From NCBI GenBank assembly GCA_011799875.1, contig CM022302.1, forward strand, positions 324,925,114 to 324,989,113: 64,000 bases of DNA. The letters are read 5' to 3'. A program made the translations under genes and the position numbers. Shown one piece after another: positions 23,276 through 34,327 of the stretch. The notes beneath the pieces are model-generated. The model saw only the letters and a program-made list of their open reading frames with translations. It had not been told where the DNA came from and ran no database searches. Origin of the DNA: Thinopyrum elongatum (lineage: Eukaryota > Streptophyta > Magnoliopsida > Poales > Poaceae). How positions within the stretch are numbered: position 1 is the first letter of the stretch; each line of letters starts with the position of its first letter.

Positions 23276-24961
23276 TGTTGACACCAGATTTTGGCACGGT
23301 CAAGAACTTATTTAAGATGGCCTCAAATAGAGAAGTGATCTACATGAAAGAGTTCTGTATTGTTGATATAAACATCTTTGAAGTTTGGGCCATCGCCGCC
23401 CGATTTCATCTCGAAGGCCGAAACTATGCTCAAAGTACTAAGATCTTATATTCAGAGTATAGTTTGGCCGATTAAGCCCACAAGACGACCTCAAATGGAA
23501 AAACTTTCTTCACGAATTGTCTTCATCTCGTCGAAACGGTCAATTTTGATATAAAAATCATCCCAATCCGAGTTCGTATGCAAAAGTTATAGGCAACACT
23601 TTGCGGACCGGTCCTGAGTGAAAAAATGACACGAGGGACCAGACACCCACCTAGGTGGTGTCTGATGGGTCACGTGAGTTATTCGGCCTTTGTCGGCTGA
23701 ATGAAGCTTGCCGGCCGAGTAAAAAGCTTGCCGGCAAAATGAAAAGCTTGCCGGCGTGGAAAGCTTGCCGGCGCGAAAAGCTTGCCGGCGTGGAAGCTTG
23801 CCGGGTGGAAACTTTGCCGGTGTGAAAGCTTGCCGATGTGGAGAGCTTGCCGGGGTGAAAATCTTGCTGGTGTGGAAAGCTTGCCGGGGTGAAGAGCTTG
23901 CCGGGGTGAAAACCTTGCCGGCGTGGAAAGCTTGCCGGGGTGAAAACCTTGCCGGCGTGGAAGCTTGTCGGTGTGAAAGCTTGCCGGGGTGGAAACCTTG
24001 CCGGTGTGAAAGCTTGCCGGGGTGGAAATCTTGCCGGTGCGGAGAGCTTGCCGGGGTGAAAACCTTGTCGGCGTGGAAATCTTGCTGGAAAAGTGGAAGC
24101 TGTCAAAGTCAATCCGACCAGAAGTTGGAGATGGGCTCGAAAGGTTATTCAGATGACCTCGGATGGAAAAGTATTCTACACGGAAGTTGTGCGTATCGTC
24201 GAAACGGTCAACTTTACTTTTGGAGTCATCATCGTCGGAGATAGTATACGGCCTGCAAAGTTGTTATAAGACTCGGACAGTTCAGAAAACTGCATAATTG
24301 AATCCGACCCACAATTAAAGATGGGCCCTAAAAGTCATAAAGACGGCCTTAAAAGGAGAAGTGACACATGTTGTATTATGCAGATCATCGAGGCGGACAA
24401 GTTTGATGTTGAACTCGACTCCATCCGAGTTAGTACATGATTTCTACGGCCCACGCAAGAAACGGGACAGAAGTATGGGATAGATTCGGACTGAATCCGA
24501 GTTGGACTGAAACTAGAACGGTAGGACGTGAATTGATGTAGTTTTCTTGTAAGGAAAGCCTAGATGAATCCTTTACTTGTACGGGAAGTCCAACCGCCTC
24601 TTATATATGTTAGGGGTGACGACCGATTGAGACAACACACAATCGAACAAATCAATATATCACCTTTTACCTTTTCCTTTATCTCTCTCCCTTGTTCTTC
24701 TTCTTCCTCATTCTTCGTTCATTCTTCTAGTTACAGGGCAGTGATCCACAAGGCCCTAGGGGCGATCAGGTCGACCTAGGGTAACCCATAGCCGCTGCGC
24801 GCCCTGACGGGGTCCCTCCCGGGCGTGTGGGGTTTCGGGTCCTGAAAAGCACCCGCCGGATTGCTTGTGTACCACGCTTCCGGACGGGTCTCCTTTGACG
24901 TGAGCTATGGTGCATCACCCTCGGCGTTGGAGGTACACGGTGACGTGTTCGTGTGCGAACA
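23276..24961 (+). repeat. 3' LTR of element C
   Basis: TGTTGACACCAG...GTGCGAACA. It is highly similar to 17102-18801, including a promoter-like ttatatatg at about 24601. The minisatellite occupies 23704-24090 with about 23 units. It is followed by cccac, then B's gag frame resumes (TIKLHVIEE). Confidence 0.88.
23704..24090 (+). repeat. Minisatellite in C 3' LTR
   Basis: About 23 units of the same agcttgccgg repeat as 17527-17940, with units gained, lost or reordered. Both arrays should have been identical at insertion, so the differences record change since then. Confidence 0.88.
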
Positions 24962-24966
24962 CCCAC

Positions 24967-25496
24967 CAACCATCAAGTTGCATGTGATTGAGGAGATGCT
25001 CAGCTTATTCAATCTGAATACCTCCGACGAATGCCTAACTCCAAGCTCAGCAAACATGGGGCAGCTGGAGACCATGGAACAGGTGTGGCAGTTGTCTATG
25101 CAAGCAGTCTCGGGTACAGAAGCCCCAACCTGCCTTCAGTTGCATGGGTGGCTTCAAGGGCAAGAACTGTTGATGTTGGTTGACTCTGGTAGCTCCACCT
25201 CGTTTGTCTCTCAGCAATTGCAAACTAGGATGCAGGGAGTTCAAGATATGTCGCACCCTGTGAAGGTCGCAGTAGCAAATGGGTCTGAATTGTGGTGCAA
25301 ACAAGAGGTGTCAGGATGTTCTTGGTACTCCCAAGGCCACATGTTCACAACAAACTTCAGATTATTGCCATTAGGCTGTTACGATGTCATTTTGGGCATG
25401 GACTGGCTTGAATATCACAACCCCATGATGATTGATTGGCCAAGGTGTTGCATGCAGATTCAGCATGAAGGGTGTACTGTGCTTCTGCAAGGGTAA
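24967..25496 (+). pseudogene. B gag-pol: aspartic protease segment
   Basis: It continues B's frame after C. The protease active-site triad is in LLMLVDSGSSTSFVS (DSG), and the C-terminal LPLGCYDVILGMDWL motif is typical of Ty3 proteases. The frame closes with TAA at 25494-25496. The downstream RT frame is offset by one base, and the loss of one G in the run near 25489-25492 would explain both. Confidence 0.82.
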
Positions 25497-27238
25497 TTTC
25501 TTCGGTCCGCAAGTGTGACACCTTGAATAGCATCCAGCTCGCTAGTATGGAGAGGCAGTCAGCGGTCGCTTATGCAGTTCCTCTGTGTTATGCCCAGGAT
25601 TCAGAGGACGTTACTGACATATCTTACACAGAACTGCCACCGGAAATTGCCAACGTGCTATTGGAATATGAAGATGTGTTCATGGAGCCTACTAGACTGC
25701 CACCCAAGCGCGCTTGCGACCACAAGATACCACTGATGCTGGGTGCTCAACCAGTAAACATAAGGGCATACCACCTTAAACTTGAACTTAAAACAGAGGT
25801 GGAACGTCAGATTGTAGAAATGCTTAAGGCAGGCATTATCCAGAAAAGCAGCAGCCCTTTCTCTTCTCCAATCATTCTTGTGAAGAAAAAAGATGGCACA
25901 TGGCGAATTTCTGTTGATTACCGACGCCTAAATGCAATGACCATCATTAGCAAGTACCAAGTACCGGTAATAGAGGACATCCTAGATGAGCTGGCAGGAG
26001 CTCGATGGTTCTCTACACTTGATTTGCGATCAGGGTATCATCAAATTCATTTAGCCGAAGGCGAGGAGTTCAAGACTGCTTTCCAAACTCACTTCAGCCA
26101 TTTTGAGTACAAAGTGGTTCCATTTGGTCTCGGCGGAGCACCTGCAACGTTACTGGGAGCCATCAATGTCACCCTGCAACCAGTACTTCGAGTGTGTGCC
26201 ATGTCATTCTTCGATGGCATCCTGATCTTCAGTCGCACACTCGCTCTCCACATTCAGCACTTGAGGCAGGTACTGTCACTTCTCCGGAAAGACCAATGGT
26301 ACGTGAAGAGGTCCAAGTGCATGTTCGCGCAGCAAGAAGTCAGTTACCTCGGCCATACTATCTCTGGCCATGGGGTGGCAACTGATAACAACAAGATCAA
26401 GCAAGTAGCTGACCGGCTAGTCCCAGTTTGTGTCAAAGATGTCCGTGCTTTCCTCGGCCTAGCGGGATATTACCGATGTTTTCTCCAACAGTTTGGTATG
26501 ATCGGACGGCCCTTGATGAACCTTCTACGCAAACATACACAGTTCCAATGGACATCAGCAACACAGTCCGCGTTTGAAGCTCTCAAGGCTGCCCTAGTCT
26601 CAGCTCCTACCTTAGCTCTACCTGATTTCACCAAACCCTTCGTGATTGAAACGGATGCCTGTGAGTATGGCGTTGGCGCGGTGCTCCAACAGGATGGCCA
26701 CCCAATTGCCTACCTCGGCAAGGCATTGGGGCCGCGAACCAAAGGCCTGTCCACCTATGAAAAGGAATATTTGGCAATTGTTTTGGTCGTCGAGCAATGG
26801 CGCTCGTACCTGCAGTTTGAGGAGTTTGTGATCAAAACCGACCAGCAGAGCCTGGTGCACTTGGAAGAACAGCCTCCATACCCCTGGCAGCAGAAAGCCT
26901 TCACCAAACTTTTGGGGCTACAATACAGCATCTACTATCGCAAAGGATCCAAAAATGGAGCTGCGGATGCACTCTCTCGGCGCCCGGTGACTGTTGATGA
27001 ACAAGTTCAGGCCATCTCGGTTTGCCAACCAGCTTGGCTGCAGGAGATCGTTAAATGTTATGAGACCGATCCCAAAACACAGCAGCCGATCACGCAATTG
27101 GCAGTGGCGCCCGTGGATGGAGGCAACTTTACACTCAATAAGGGGATTGTTCGCTTTAAAGGGTGTGTCTGGCTGGGCAGCAACACGCATCTACAGCAGC
27201 AAATCATGTGTGCTTTGCACAATAGCGCTGTCGGCGGC
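25497..27238 (+). pseudogene. pol: B pol: reverse transcriptase and RNase H (RT motif mutated)
   Basis: Recognisable RT blocks are PFSSPIILVKKKDGTWRISV (motif A region), YHQIHLAEGEEFKTAF and VPFGL. The catalytic YXDD block reads FFDGIL instead of FFDDIL (about 26209-26226), so the second Asp is Gly and polymerase activity should be lost. RNase H follows (IETDACEYGVGAVL, STYEKEYLAI, IKTDQQSLVHL), then an HHCC zinc-binding region ending LHNSAVGG at 27238, where A is inserted. The integrase frame rejoins at 35900. Confidence 0.88.
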
Positions 27239-28827
27239 TGATACGTCTCCAACATATCTATAATTTTTTATTGTTACATGCTGTTATATTATCATTCTTG
27301 GATGTTTTACAATCATTTTATATCATTTTTTGGTACTAACCTATTGACATAGTGCCCAGTGCTAGTTGCTGTTTTCTGCATGTTTTACATCGCAGGAAAT
27401 CAATACCAAACGGAGTCCAAATGCAGCGAAACTTTTTGTGGATTTTTTTGGACCAGAAGACATCCAGTGGGCCGGATAAGCACCTGGGGGTGCTCCGAGG
27501 GGAGCACAACCCACCAGGGCGCGTCTGGAGGCCCAGGCGCGCCCAGGTGGGTTGTGCCTACCTCGGCCGCCTCCCGCACCGCCTCTTTGCTCTATAAATA
27601 CCCCAATATTCCAGAAACCCTAGGGGAGTCGACGAAAATCAATTCCAGCCACCGCAAGTTCCAGAACCACCAGATCCAATCTAGACACCATCACGGAGGG
27701 GTTCATCATCCTCATTGGTGCCTCTCCGATGATGCGTGAGTAGTTCATTGTAGACCTTCGGGTCCGTAGTTAGTAGCTAGATGGCTTTCTCTCTCTCGTT
27801 TGATTCTCAATACAATGGTCTCTTGGAGATCCATATGATGTAACTCTTTTTTGCGGTGTGTTTGTTGGGATCCGATGAACTTTGAGTTTATGATCAGATC
27901 TATCTTTTTATCCATGAAAGTTATTTGAGTCTTCTTTGATCTCTTATATGCATGATTGCTTATAGTCTCGTATTTCTTCTCCGATATTTGGGTTTTGTTT
28001 GGCCAACTTGATCTATTTATCTTGCAATGGGAAGAGGTGCTTTGTGATGGGTTCGATCTTACGGTGCTTGATCCCAGTGACAGAAAGGGAAACGACACGT
28101 ATGTATCGTTGCCATTAAGGATAACAAGATGGGGTCTATTTCTACATAAATAGATCTTGTCTACATCATGTCATCGTTCTTATTGCATTACTCTGTTTTT
28201 CCATGAACTTAATACACTAGATGCATGCTGGATAGCGGTCGATGTGTGGAGTAATAGTAGTAGATGCAGGCAGGAGTCGGTCTACTAATCTTGGACGTGA
28301 TGCCTATACAATGATCATTGCCTGGATATCGTCATGATTATTTGAAGTTCTATCAATTGCCCAACAGTAATTTGTTTCCACCATTTGCTATTTTTCTCGA
28401 GAGAAGCCACTAGTGAAAACTACGGCCCCTGGGTCTCTTCTTTAATATATTTGCCTTCAAGATCTATTTTGCTATTCGCTCTTTTATTTATTTGCAACTT
28501 TTATTTTCAGATCTATTTATCCAAAAACCCAAAAATACCTTGCTGCAATTTTTACTTATTTATTTTATCTCGCATTCCCGCGAGATCTATTTATCCAATC
28601 TACTACAATTTTATCTATCTCGTTACCCGAAAGGGATTGACAACCCCTTTAACACGTCGGGTTGCAAGTATTTGTTCTTTGTGTGCAGGAGCTGTTTACG
28701 TGGTGTTGCGTGGTTCTCCTACTGGTTCGATAACCTTGGTCTCATCACTGAGGGAAATATCTACCATCGTTGTGCTGCATCATCCCTCCCTCTCTGGGTA
28801 AAACCGACGTAGTTCTAGCAGACATCA
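27239..28827 (+). repeat. 5' LTR of element A
   Basis: TGATACGTCTCCAAC...CAGACATCA. TATA box TATAAATA at 27593-27600. The leader contains a conserved gatgatgcgtgagtagt block. The segment 27516-27545 (cagggcgcgtctggaggccc) is absent or replaced in the 3' LTR. Confidence 0.9.
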
Positions 28828-28838
28828 AGAGAAGTTTC

Positions 28839-28856
28839 TGGCGCCGTTGCCTGGGA
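28839..28856 (+). promoter_or_regulatory. Primer-binding site of element A
   Basis: TGGCGCCGTTGCCTGGGA lies 11 bp after the LTR. It resembles the tRNA-Asp-type site of Athila elements with one likely substitution (T for G). Confidence 0.75.
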
Positions 28857-29044
28857 GACATCATCAACATCAACTAGGTTCCTAATCACAAATCTTATCT
28901 CCTTGCAATTTACATTATTTGCCATTTGCCTCTTATTTTCCTCTCCCCCACTTCACAAAAATTTGCCGTTTTATTCGCCCTCTTTTTCGTTCGCCGTTTT
29001 CTCGTCAGATCTGTTTTTGAGTGCAATCTTGTTGCGAAGTCACC

Positions 29045-30769
29045 ATGACTCAAGAGAACACCAAGTTGTGTGATTTCTCAAATACCAACAACAATGATTT
29101 TATTAGCACTCCGATTGCTCCTCCCGCCACTAGCGCGGACACTTGTGATATTAATACTGCTTTGTTGAATCTTGTTATGAAAGATCAGTTTTCCGGTACT
29201 CCTAATGAGGATGCCACATCTCATCTTAACACGTTCGTGGAATTATGCGATATGCAAAAGAAAAAAGATGTGGACAATGATGTTGTGAAGTTGAAATTAT
29301 TTTCGTTTTCTCTACGAGATCACGCAAAAATTTGGTTTTCCTATTTGCCTCTCAATAGTATTGATTCTTGGAATAAGTGCAAGGATGCTTTTATTACTAA
29401 GTTTTTTCCGCCCGCGAAAATCATTTCCCTTAGAACCCAGATCATGAATTTCAAGCAACTTGAGCATGAGCATGTTGCACAATCTTGGGAAAGGATGAAA
29501 ATGATGCTAAGGAATTGCCCAACTCATGGGTTAAATCTTTGGATGATCATACAAAAAATTTATGCGGGATTGAATTTTGTTTCTCGTAATCTTTTAGATT
29601 CCGCCGCGGGGGGTACTTTTATGGAAATTACTTTGGGTGAAGCTACTAAATTGCTAGATAACATCATGGAAAATTATTCACAATGGCATACCGAAAGGGC
29701 TCCTACTAGTAAAAAAGTTAATTCGGTAGAAGAAATAAATTCTTTGAGTGAAAAAGTTGATGCTCTTATGAAGCTGGTTGCTAATAAAAATGCTCCTATT
29801 GATTTTAATTATATGCCTTTGTCTACTTTGATTGAGCAAAATAGTGATGCCATAGATGTGAACTTTATTTCGCGAAACAACTTTAATAACAATGCTTATA
29901 TAGGTAATTTTAATCCTAGGCCTTTTCCTAGTAATTCCTCTAATAATTATGGTAATCCTTCTTATAATAATAATAGGAACACCTCTGCTCTTGAGAATAA
30001 TATTAAAGAATTTATCAATACTCAAAAAGTTTTCAATGCTACAATCGAAGAAAAGCTGAATAAGATTGATGATATGTCTAGAAGTATTGATAGAATTTCT
30101 CATGATGTGGAAAATCTCAAGATGAAAATTTTTGTGCCTAAGGTTGAGGAATCTATTAAAGCTCTTTATGTTTCTATGGGTGAAAGTAAGAAAAGAACCG
30201 CTATGCTTAGAGCTAGACGAGAATTTTTAGAAAAAGCATTTTCTAGTGATTGCTTTCATAAAAGTGATGAAGATCTTAAAATGATTGGTGTTTCTTCTAT
30301 TGATTCCTTGTTTAGTAAAATTAAGATTGATGATAAAGGGACTGGAGAAGAGTCAACTTTAGCCAGAAGGCGTCCCGATAATTTGGAGGGTGAAAATCTT
30401 GTTGAAAATTTTGATAAAAGTGGGTTTGAAGAGGTCAAGACTTTAACTAGTGATGTGCCCACTATTTTGGATTACAAAGACTTTAATTATGATAGTTGCT
30501 CTTTGGTTGATTGTATTTCTTTGTTGCAATCCATGATAAATTCACCCCATGCCTATGAACAAAATAAAGCTTTTACTAAACATATTGTTGATGCTATGAT
30601 GAAAGCTTTTGAAGAAAAGTTGGAATTAGAAGTTTCAATTCCTAGAAAACTACATGATGAATGGGAACCTACTATCAAAGTCAAGATTAAAAATTATGAG
30701 TGTTTTGCTTTATGTGACTTGGGTGCTAGTGTTTCTACAATTCCTAAAGCTTGGTCTTACCGATATTGA
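29045..30769 (+). pseudogene. gag: A gag and start of protease
   Basis: The ATG at 29045 is in caccATGAC and has no better upstream ATG. The Retrotrans_gag domain (about residues 40-190) includes LFSFSLRDHAKIWFSYLPLN and FITKFFPPAKI, characteristic of Athila-type gag. An Asn-rich region and a charged coiled-coil-like region follow. At the end the protease active site is seen as CDLGASVSTIPKA (DLG variant of D-S/T-G). The frame then stops at 30769. The protease text continues in another frame (GLTDIEECSLNLHLVD), which implies a small deletion here. Confidence 0.82.
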
Positions 30770-31852
30770 AGAATGCTCTTTAAATTTGCACTTGGTGGAT
30801 TATACTATTAAAAAGCCTATGGGAAGAACTAATGATGTTCTTATTCTTGCAAATAGGAATTATGTGCCCATAGATTTTATTGTTCTTGATATTGATTGCA
30901 ATCCGTCTTGCCCAATTATAGGGATGGCAATTTTGCCCATGGGTATGGGTACCCGCGGGTACCCTACCCAAAACCAGTGGGCATGGGCAAGACTTTGAGA
31001 GATTTTGTACCCACGGGTAATGGGTATACATACCCGCAAAATGTATGGGTAGGGCATGGGTATGAAATTACGCCCATGTGTAACCCAATGGATACCCACA
31101 AATAGTTAAGAAATGAAAATAACTCCTATAACATGTGGGGTCAATATCCAACTCCTATGGCCCAAACCTAAATTGTGGATTCCCTAAACTGGCCATATCT
31201 CATAGGCCCATAGGCACTTACCAGCCACTCCTCCTATGTCCTATGTGTCTCGTCAAAATAATGAAATCTTTACTTATCTTCACCGGACTCCTATCCATAC
31301 CTCGATCCAACGATCCCCGAGTCCTACCACCGCCTTTCATTGTACTGGGCTTCCACCAACTGTTGCTCATACTCACTTGATTCTTCCAAGAGGCCACCCA
31401 CCGGAGGAGGATGTGTCGGTGCTATACTGCTTGCCCATCATCATTTAAATTTTAGACTTATTTCCCTACTTTTTAAAATTTTAAATGCTATACATTGTAC
31501 CCATTGGATACCCATTGGGTATAGGATACCCGATGGGTATGGGCATGGGTATCAATTTATGCCCATGGGTATTGAAATGGGTGGGTATAGAAGGTTTCTA
31601 TGGGTATGGGTTTGGGCAAAAGGAGGTTGTACCCGCTCATACCCTACCCATTGCCATCCCTACCCAATTATTCTTGGTAGACCGTTTTTACGTACTATTG
31701 GTGCCGTGATTGATATGAAAGAAGGCAATATTAAATTTCAATTTCCACTAAGGAAGGATATGGAGCACTTCCCTAGGACAAGAATTAGGCCACCTTATGA
31801 ATCAATCATGAGGGCATCTTATGGATCTCGAAACAAAGTTGACAACACGTAG
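30770..31852 (+). pseudogene. A protease C-terminal part, split by hAT element
   Basis: The protease text continues to CPII at 30918, is interrupted by the hAT-type element (30919-31662), and resumes ILGRPFLRTIGAVIDMKEGN to a stop at 31850-31852. Removing the insert and one 8-bp duplication restores a continuous CPIILGRPFL motif, which is standard for Athila proteases. Nothing of RT follows. A conserved string gttgggaggcaaccca is found at 31898-31913. Confidence 0.82.
30919..31662. mobile_element. hAT-type non-autonomous DNA transposon
   Basis: A 744-bp insert has terminal inverted repeats TAGGGATGGCAA / TTGCCATCCCTA and a perfect 8-bp duplication cccaatta (30911-30918, 31663-31670), both hallmarks of hAT elements. 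The ends are rich in a subterminal gggtatgggta / acccatgggt motif, and 30947-30964 is a perfect 18-bp palindrome (GGGTACCCGCGGGTACCC). No transposase ORF is present. The middle (31100-31480) is unrelated unique sequence. Confidence 0.93.
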
Positions 31853-34327
31853 ATCTTTTGCGTTATGCCAAGCTAGGGGCGTAAAACGATAGCGCTCGTT
31901 GGGAGGCAACCCAACTTGTATCTTTTTGCTTTTTGGTTTTCTTGTTGTTTTCAATAAAATACCCAATTATGCCTCTGATTAGATGTGTTTTTGTGGTTTA
32001 AATTAGTGTTTGTGCCAAGCAAAGCCTTTGGGTTGATTTGGGTGATAGTTGATTTGATCTTGTTGGAAAACAGAAACTTTTGCGTCCATTAAAACAATTT
32101 TGAAAATTCACATAAGAGACCAAAAATTCTGAATTTTGTACACAAGATTTATATACAAATTTCCTATGTTTTCCTAATTTTTCCGAATTTTTGGAGTTAC
32201 ATAAGTATGAGAACAATTCGTATCTTTGCAGACTGTTCTGTTTTTGACAGATTCTGTTTTCTTTGCATTGTGTGCTTATTTTGATGAATCTATGGTTTCA
32301 TTTGAAGAGTTTTTGCCATAGAAAAGTTAGAATACAGTAGATATAATACAAGAACAAAATTTGAATAGGTTTCCTACAGTACTTAAAGTAAAGATTGGTT
32401 TTCTTATACTAACGGATCTCACGAAGGTTTTGTTGAGTTTTGTGTGATTGAAGTTTTCAAGTTTTGGGTGAGATTACGATGGATGAAGGAATAAGGATTA
32501 GCAAAAGGCTAAGCTTGGAGATGCCCGAGGCACCCCAAGGTAATATTACAAAAGTATCAAGCAACTAAGCTTGGGGATGCCCCCGAGTGGCATCCCCTCT
32601 TTCTTCTAATGACCATCGGTATTTTACTTGTAGCTATATTTTTATTCGTCACATATTATGAGTTTTGCTTGGAGTGTCTTGTATGATATGAGTCTTTTCT
32701 TGTTTTGCTTTTTATTTTTAGTCTTGAATCCTTGCTGGACACACCTTTTTGAGAGAGCCAAAAATTATGCTATGCTTGCTCCTATGCTTCACTTAAATTT
32801 TTAGAGCCTTGGAATTGCTCTAGTGCTTCACTTATATCTTTTTGAGTACGGTGTGCTTTGTTATTTTTGAAGAAATGCTCTCATGCTTCACTTAGATTTA
32901 TTTGAGAGTTAGTAAAATTTTGAAGAAATTCTCTCTTGCTTCACTTAGATTAATTTGAGAGAAAGAAATATTATGCTCATGTTCTTCACTTATATTTGTT
33001 TGAGCTTATTAAAAGCAACATATGAAACTAGTCCCAAAGTGATAGATATCCAAGAAGGATATAATAAAAACTTTCATGAAGATCATTGGACAAAATAAAC
33101 TTGGTTCTTAGTAATAGTTTTGAGATATGACGATATAATATGTGAGCAATGTTGATGAGTAATTGTGCTTTAGTAAGAATATTGGTGTTAAGGTTTGTGA
33201 TTCCCTATGCAAGTACGAAAGTCAATAGTTATGCAATGAAATTATATCTTACTTATGGTGCATTATTCGGTGTTACTTATGCTTAATGCTTGCTTACGAG
33301 ATTATTTGTTTCTTGGTTGGGCGCTTCTCAATCTTTTTGCTAGCCTTCATTTGCACTAAGTATGATCACTACTTGTGCATCCAAAACCCTTTAAACCAGT
33401 TTTGCCATATGAGTCCACTATACCTACCTATATGCGGTATTTCCGTGCCATTCTAAGCAAATTTGTATGTGCCATCTCTAATTTTCAAAATAAATTTCTC
33501 TTTTGTGTGCTCGTACCGCTCGCGAGGCGGTGAGGGGTGGCCGATATTTTCCATGCTAGATGTGTTATTCTCACGATGAGTGTTTATCCACTTGTCATTG
33601 CACGAGAGTACAGCTAAGGTATTAGGGATGCCCAGTCTCGAAATGAAAAATGAATTTACTCTATGTTGTCAAATAATAAATTCCATGGAAAGTGTTGGTA
33701 TGGAGGACACCCGTGGATACGGCTAGCCATGGAAAGTGAAAGAAATGGTGAAAAAGGAATAAACTTTATTTTATGTTTGGGAACCGCCTATGATATATCT
33801 AGCATGGAAAGTGTGGGGAGCTCTAAGTCGTTTTTGTTGGTGGGAAAAGTATGCCTCTAAAAATGTTTTTATCTCTCAATTTAAGCTTTGAGCTCTGGCA
33901 CCTCTACAAATCTCTACTTCCCTCCGTGAAGGGCCTTTCTTTACTTTATGCAATTTTTATTTTTAATTTGAGTCTCCATCTTCTCTTATAGAGCACCAAC
34001 TAAGGGGCACTATGATCATACTTGAGCATTGGGTGTAGCTAATATTCGAGTGTGTTTCATGAATAGATCAATGATTGAGCATGACGGGCTATGGATAACT
34101 TGCTTTAGCGTTGATATTTTGAAAGACATGGTTGCTTGTTGATATGCTTGAGTATTTAAGTTATCATGTCAAAACTAGACTATTGCTTTGAACCATATAA
34201 AAGTCCAAATGTCCATGCTATTAAGAAAAGAATATGTGATGAACATGTTAGGTAGCATTCCACATCAAAAATTCAATTTTTATCATTTACCTACTCGAGG
34301 ACGAGCAGGAATTAAGCTTGGGAATGC
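31853..34327 (+). other. A 3' non-coding internal region
   Basis: AT-rich sequence with no supported ORF. Two features stand out. At 32560-32600 a 'gcttggggatgccc' string recalls the polypurine tract. At 32760-33010 there is a run of imperfect repeats around gctcttgcttcacttagattattttgagagttag (about six copies). The polypurine tract ttaagcttgggaatgc is at 34312-34327. Confidence 0.7.

Larger units (their letters stand above)
17102..24961 (+). mobile_element. Element C: non-autonomous Tat/Ogre-like LTR retrotransposon
   Basis: The LTRs are 1700 bp (17102-18801) and 1686 bp (23276-24961), with a perfect duplication cccac (17097-17101, 24962-24966) in B's gag. The primer-binding site TGGCGACTCCGTTGGGGA (18809-18826) resembles the tRNA-Arg site used by Ogre/Tat-type elements. 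The internal region codes only a gag-like product in two segments; protease, RT, RNase H and integrase are absent. Both LTRs carry the same minisatellite. Transposition would need enzymes from another element. Confidence 0.88.

Noticed and set aside
30896..31709. Short ORFs within the hAT insert
   Set aside because: They arise from gggtatgggta repeats and are not related to transposase.
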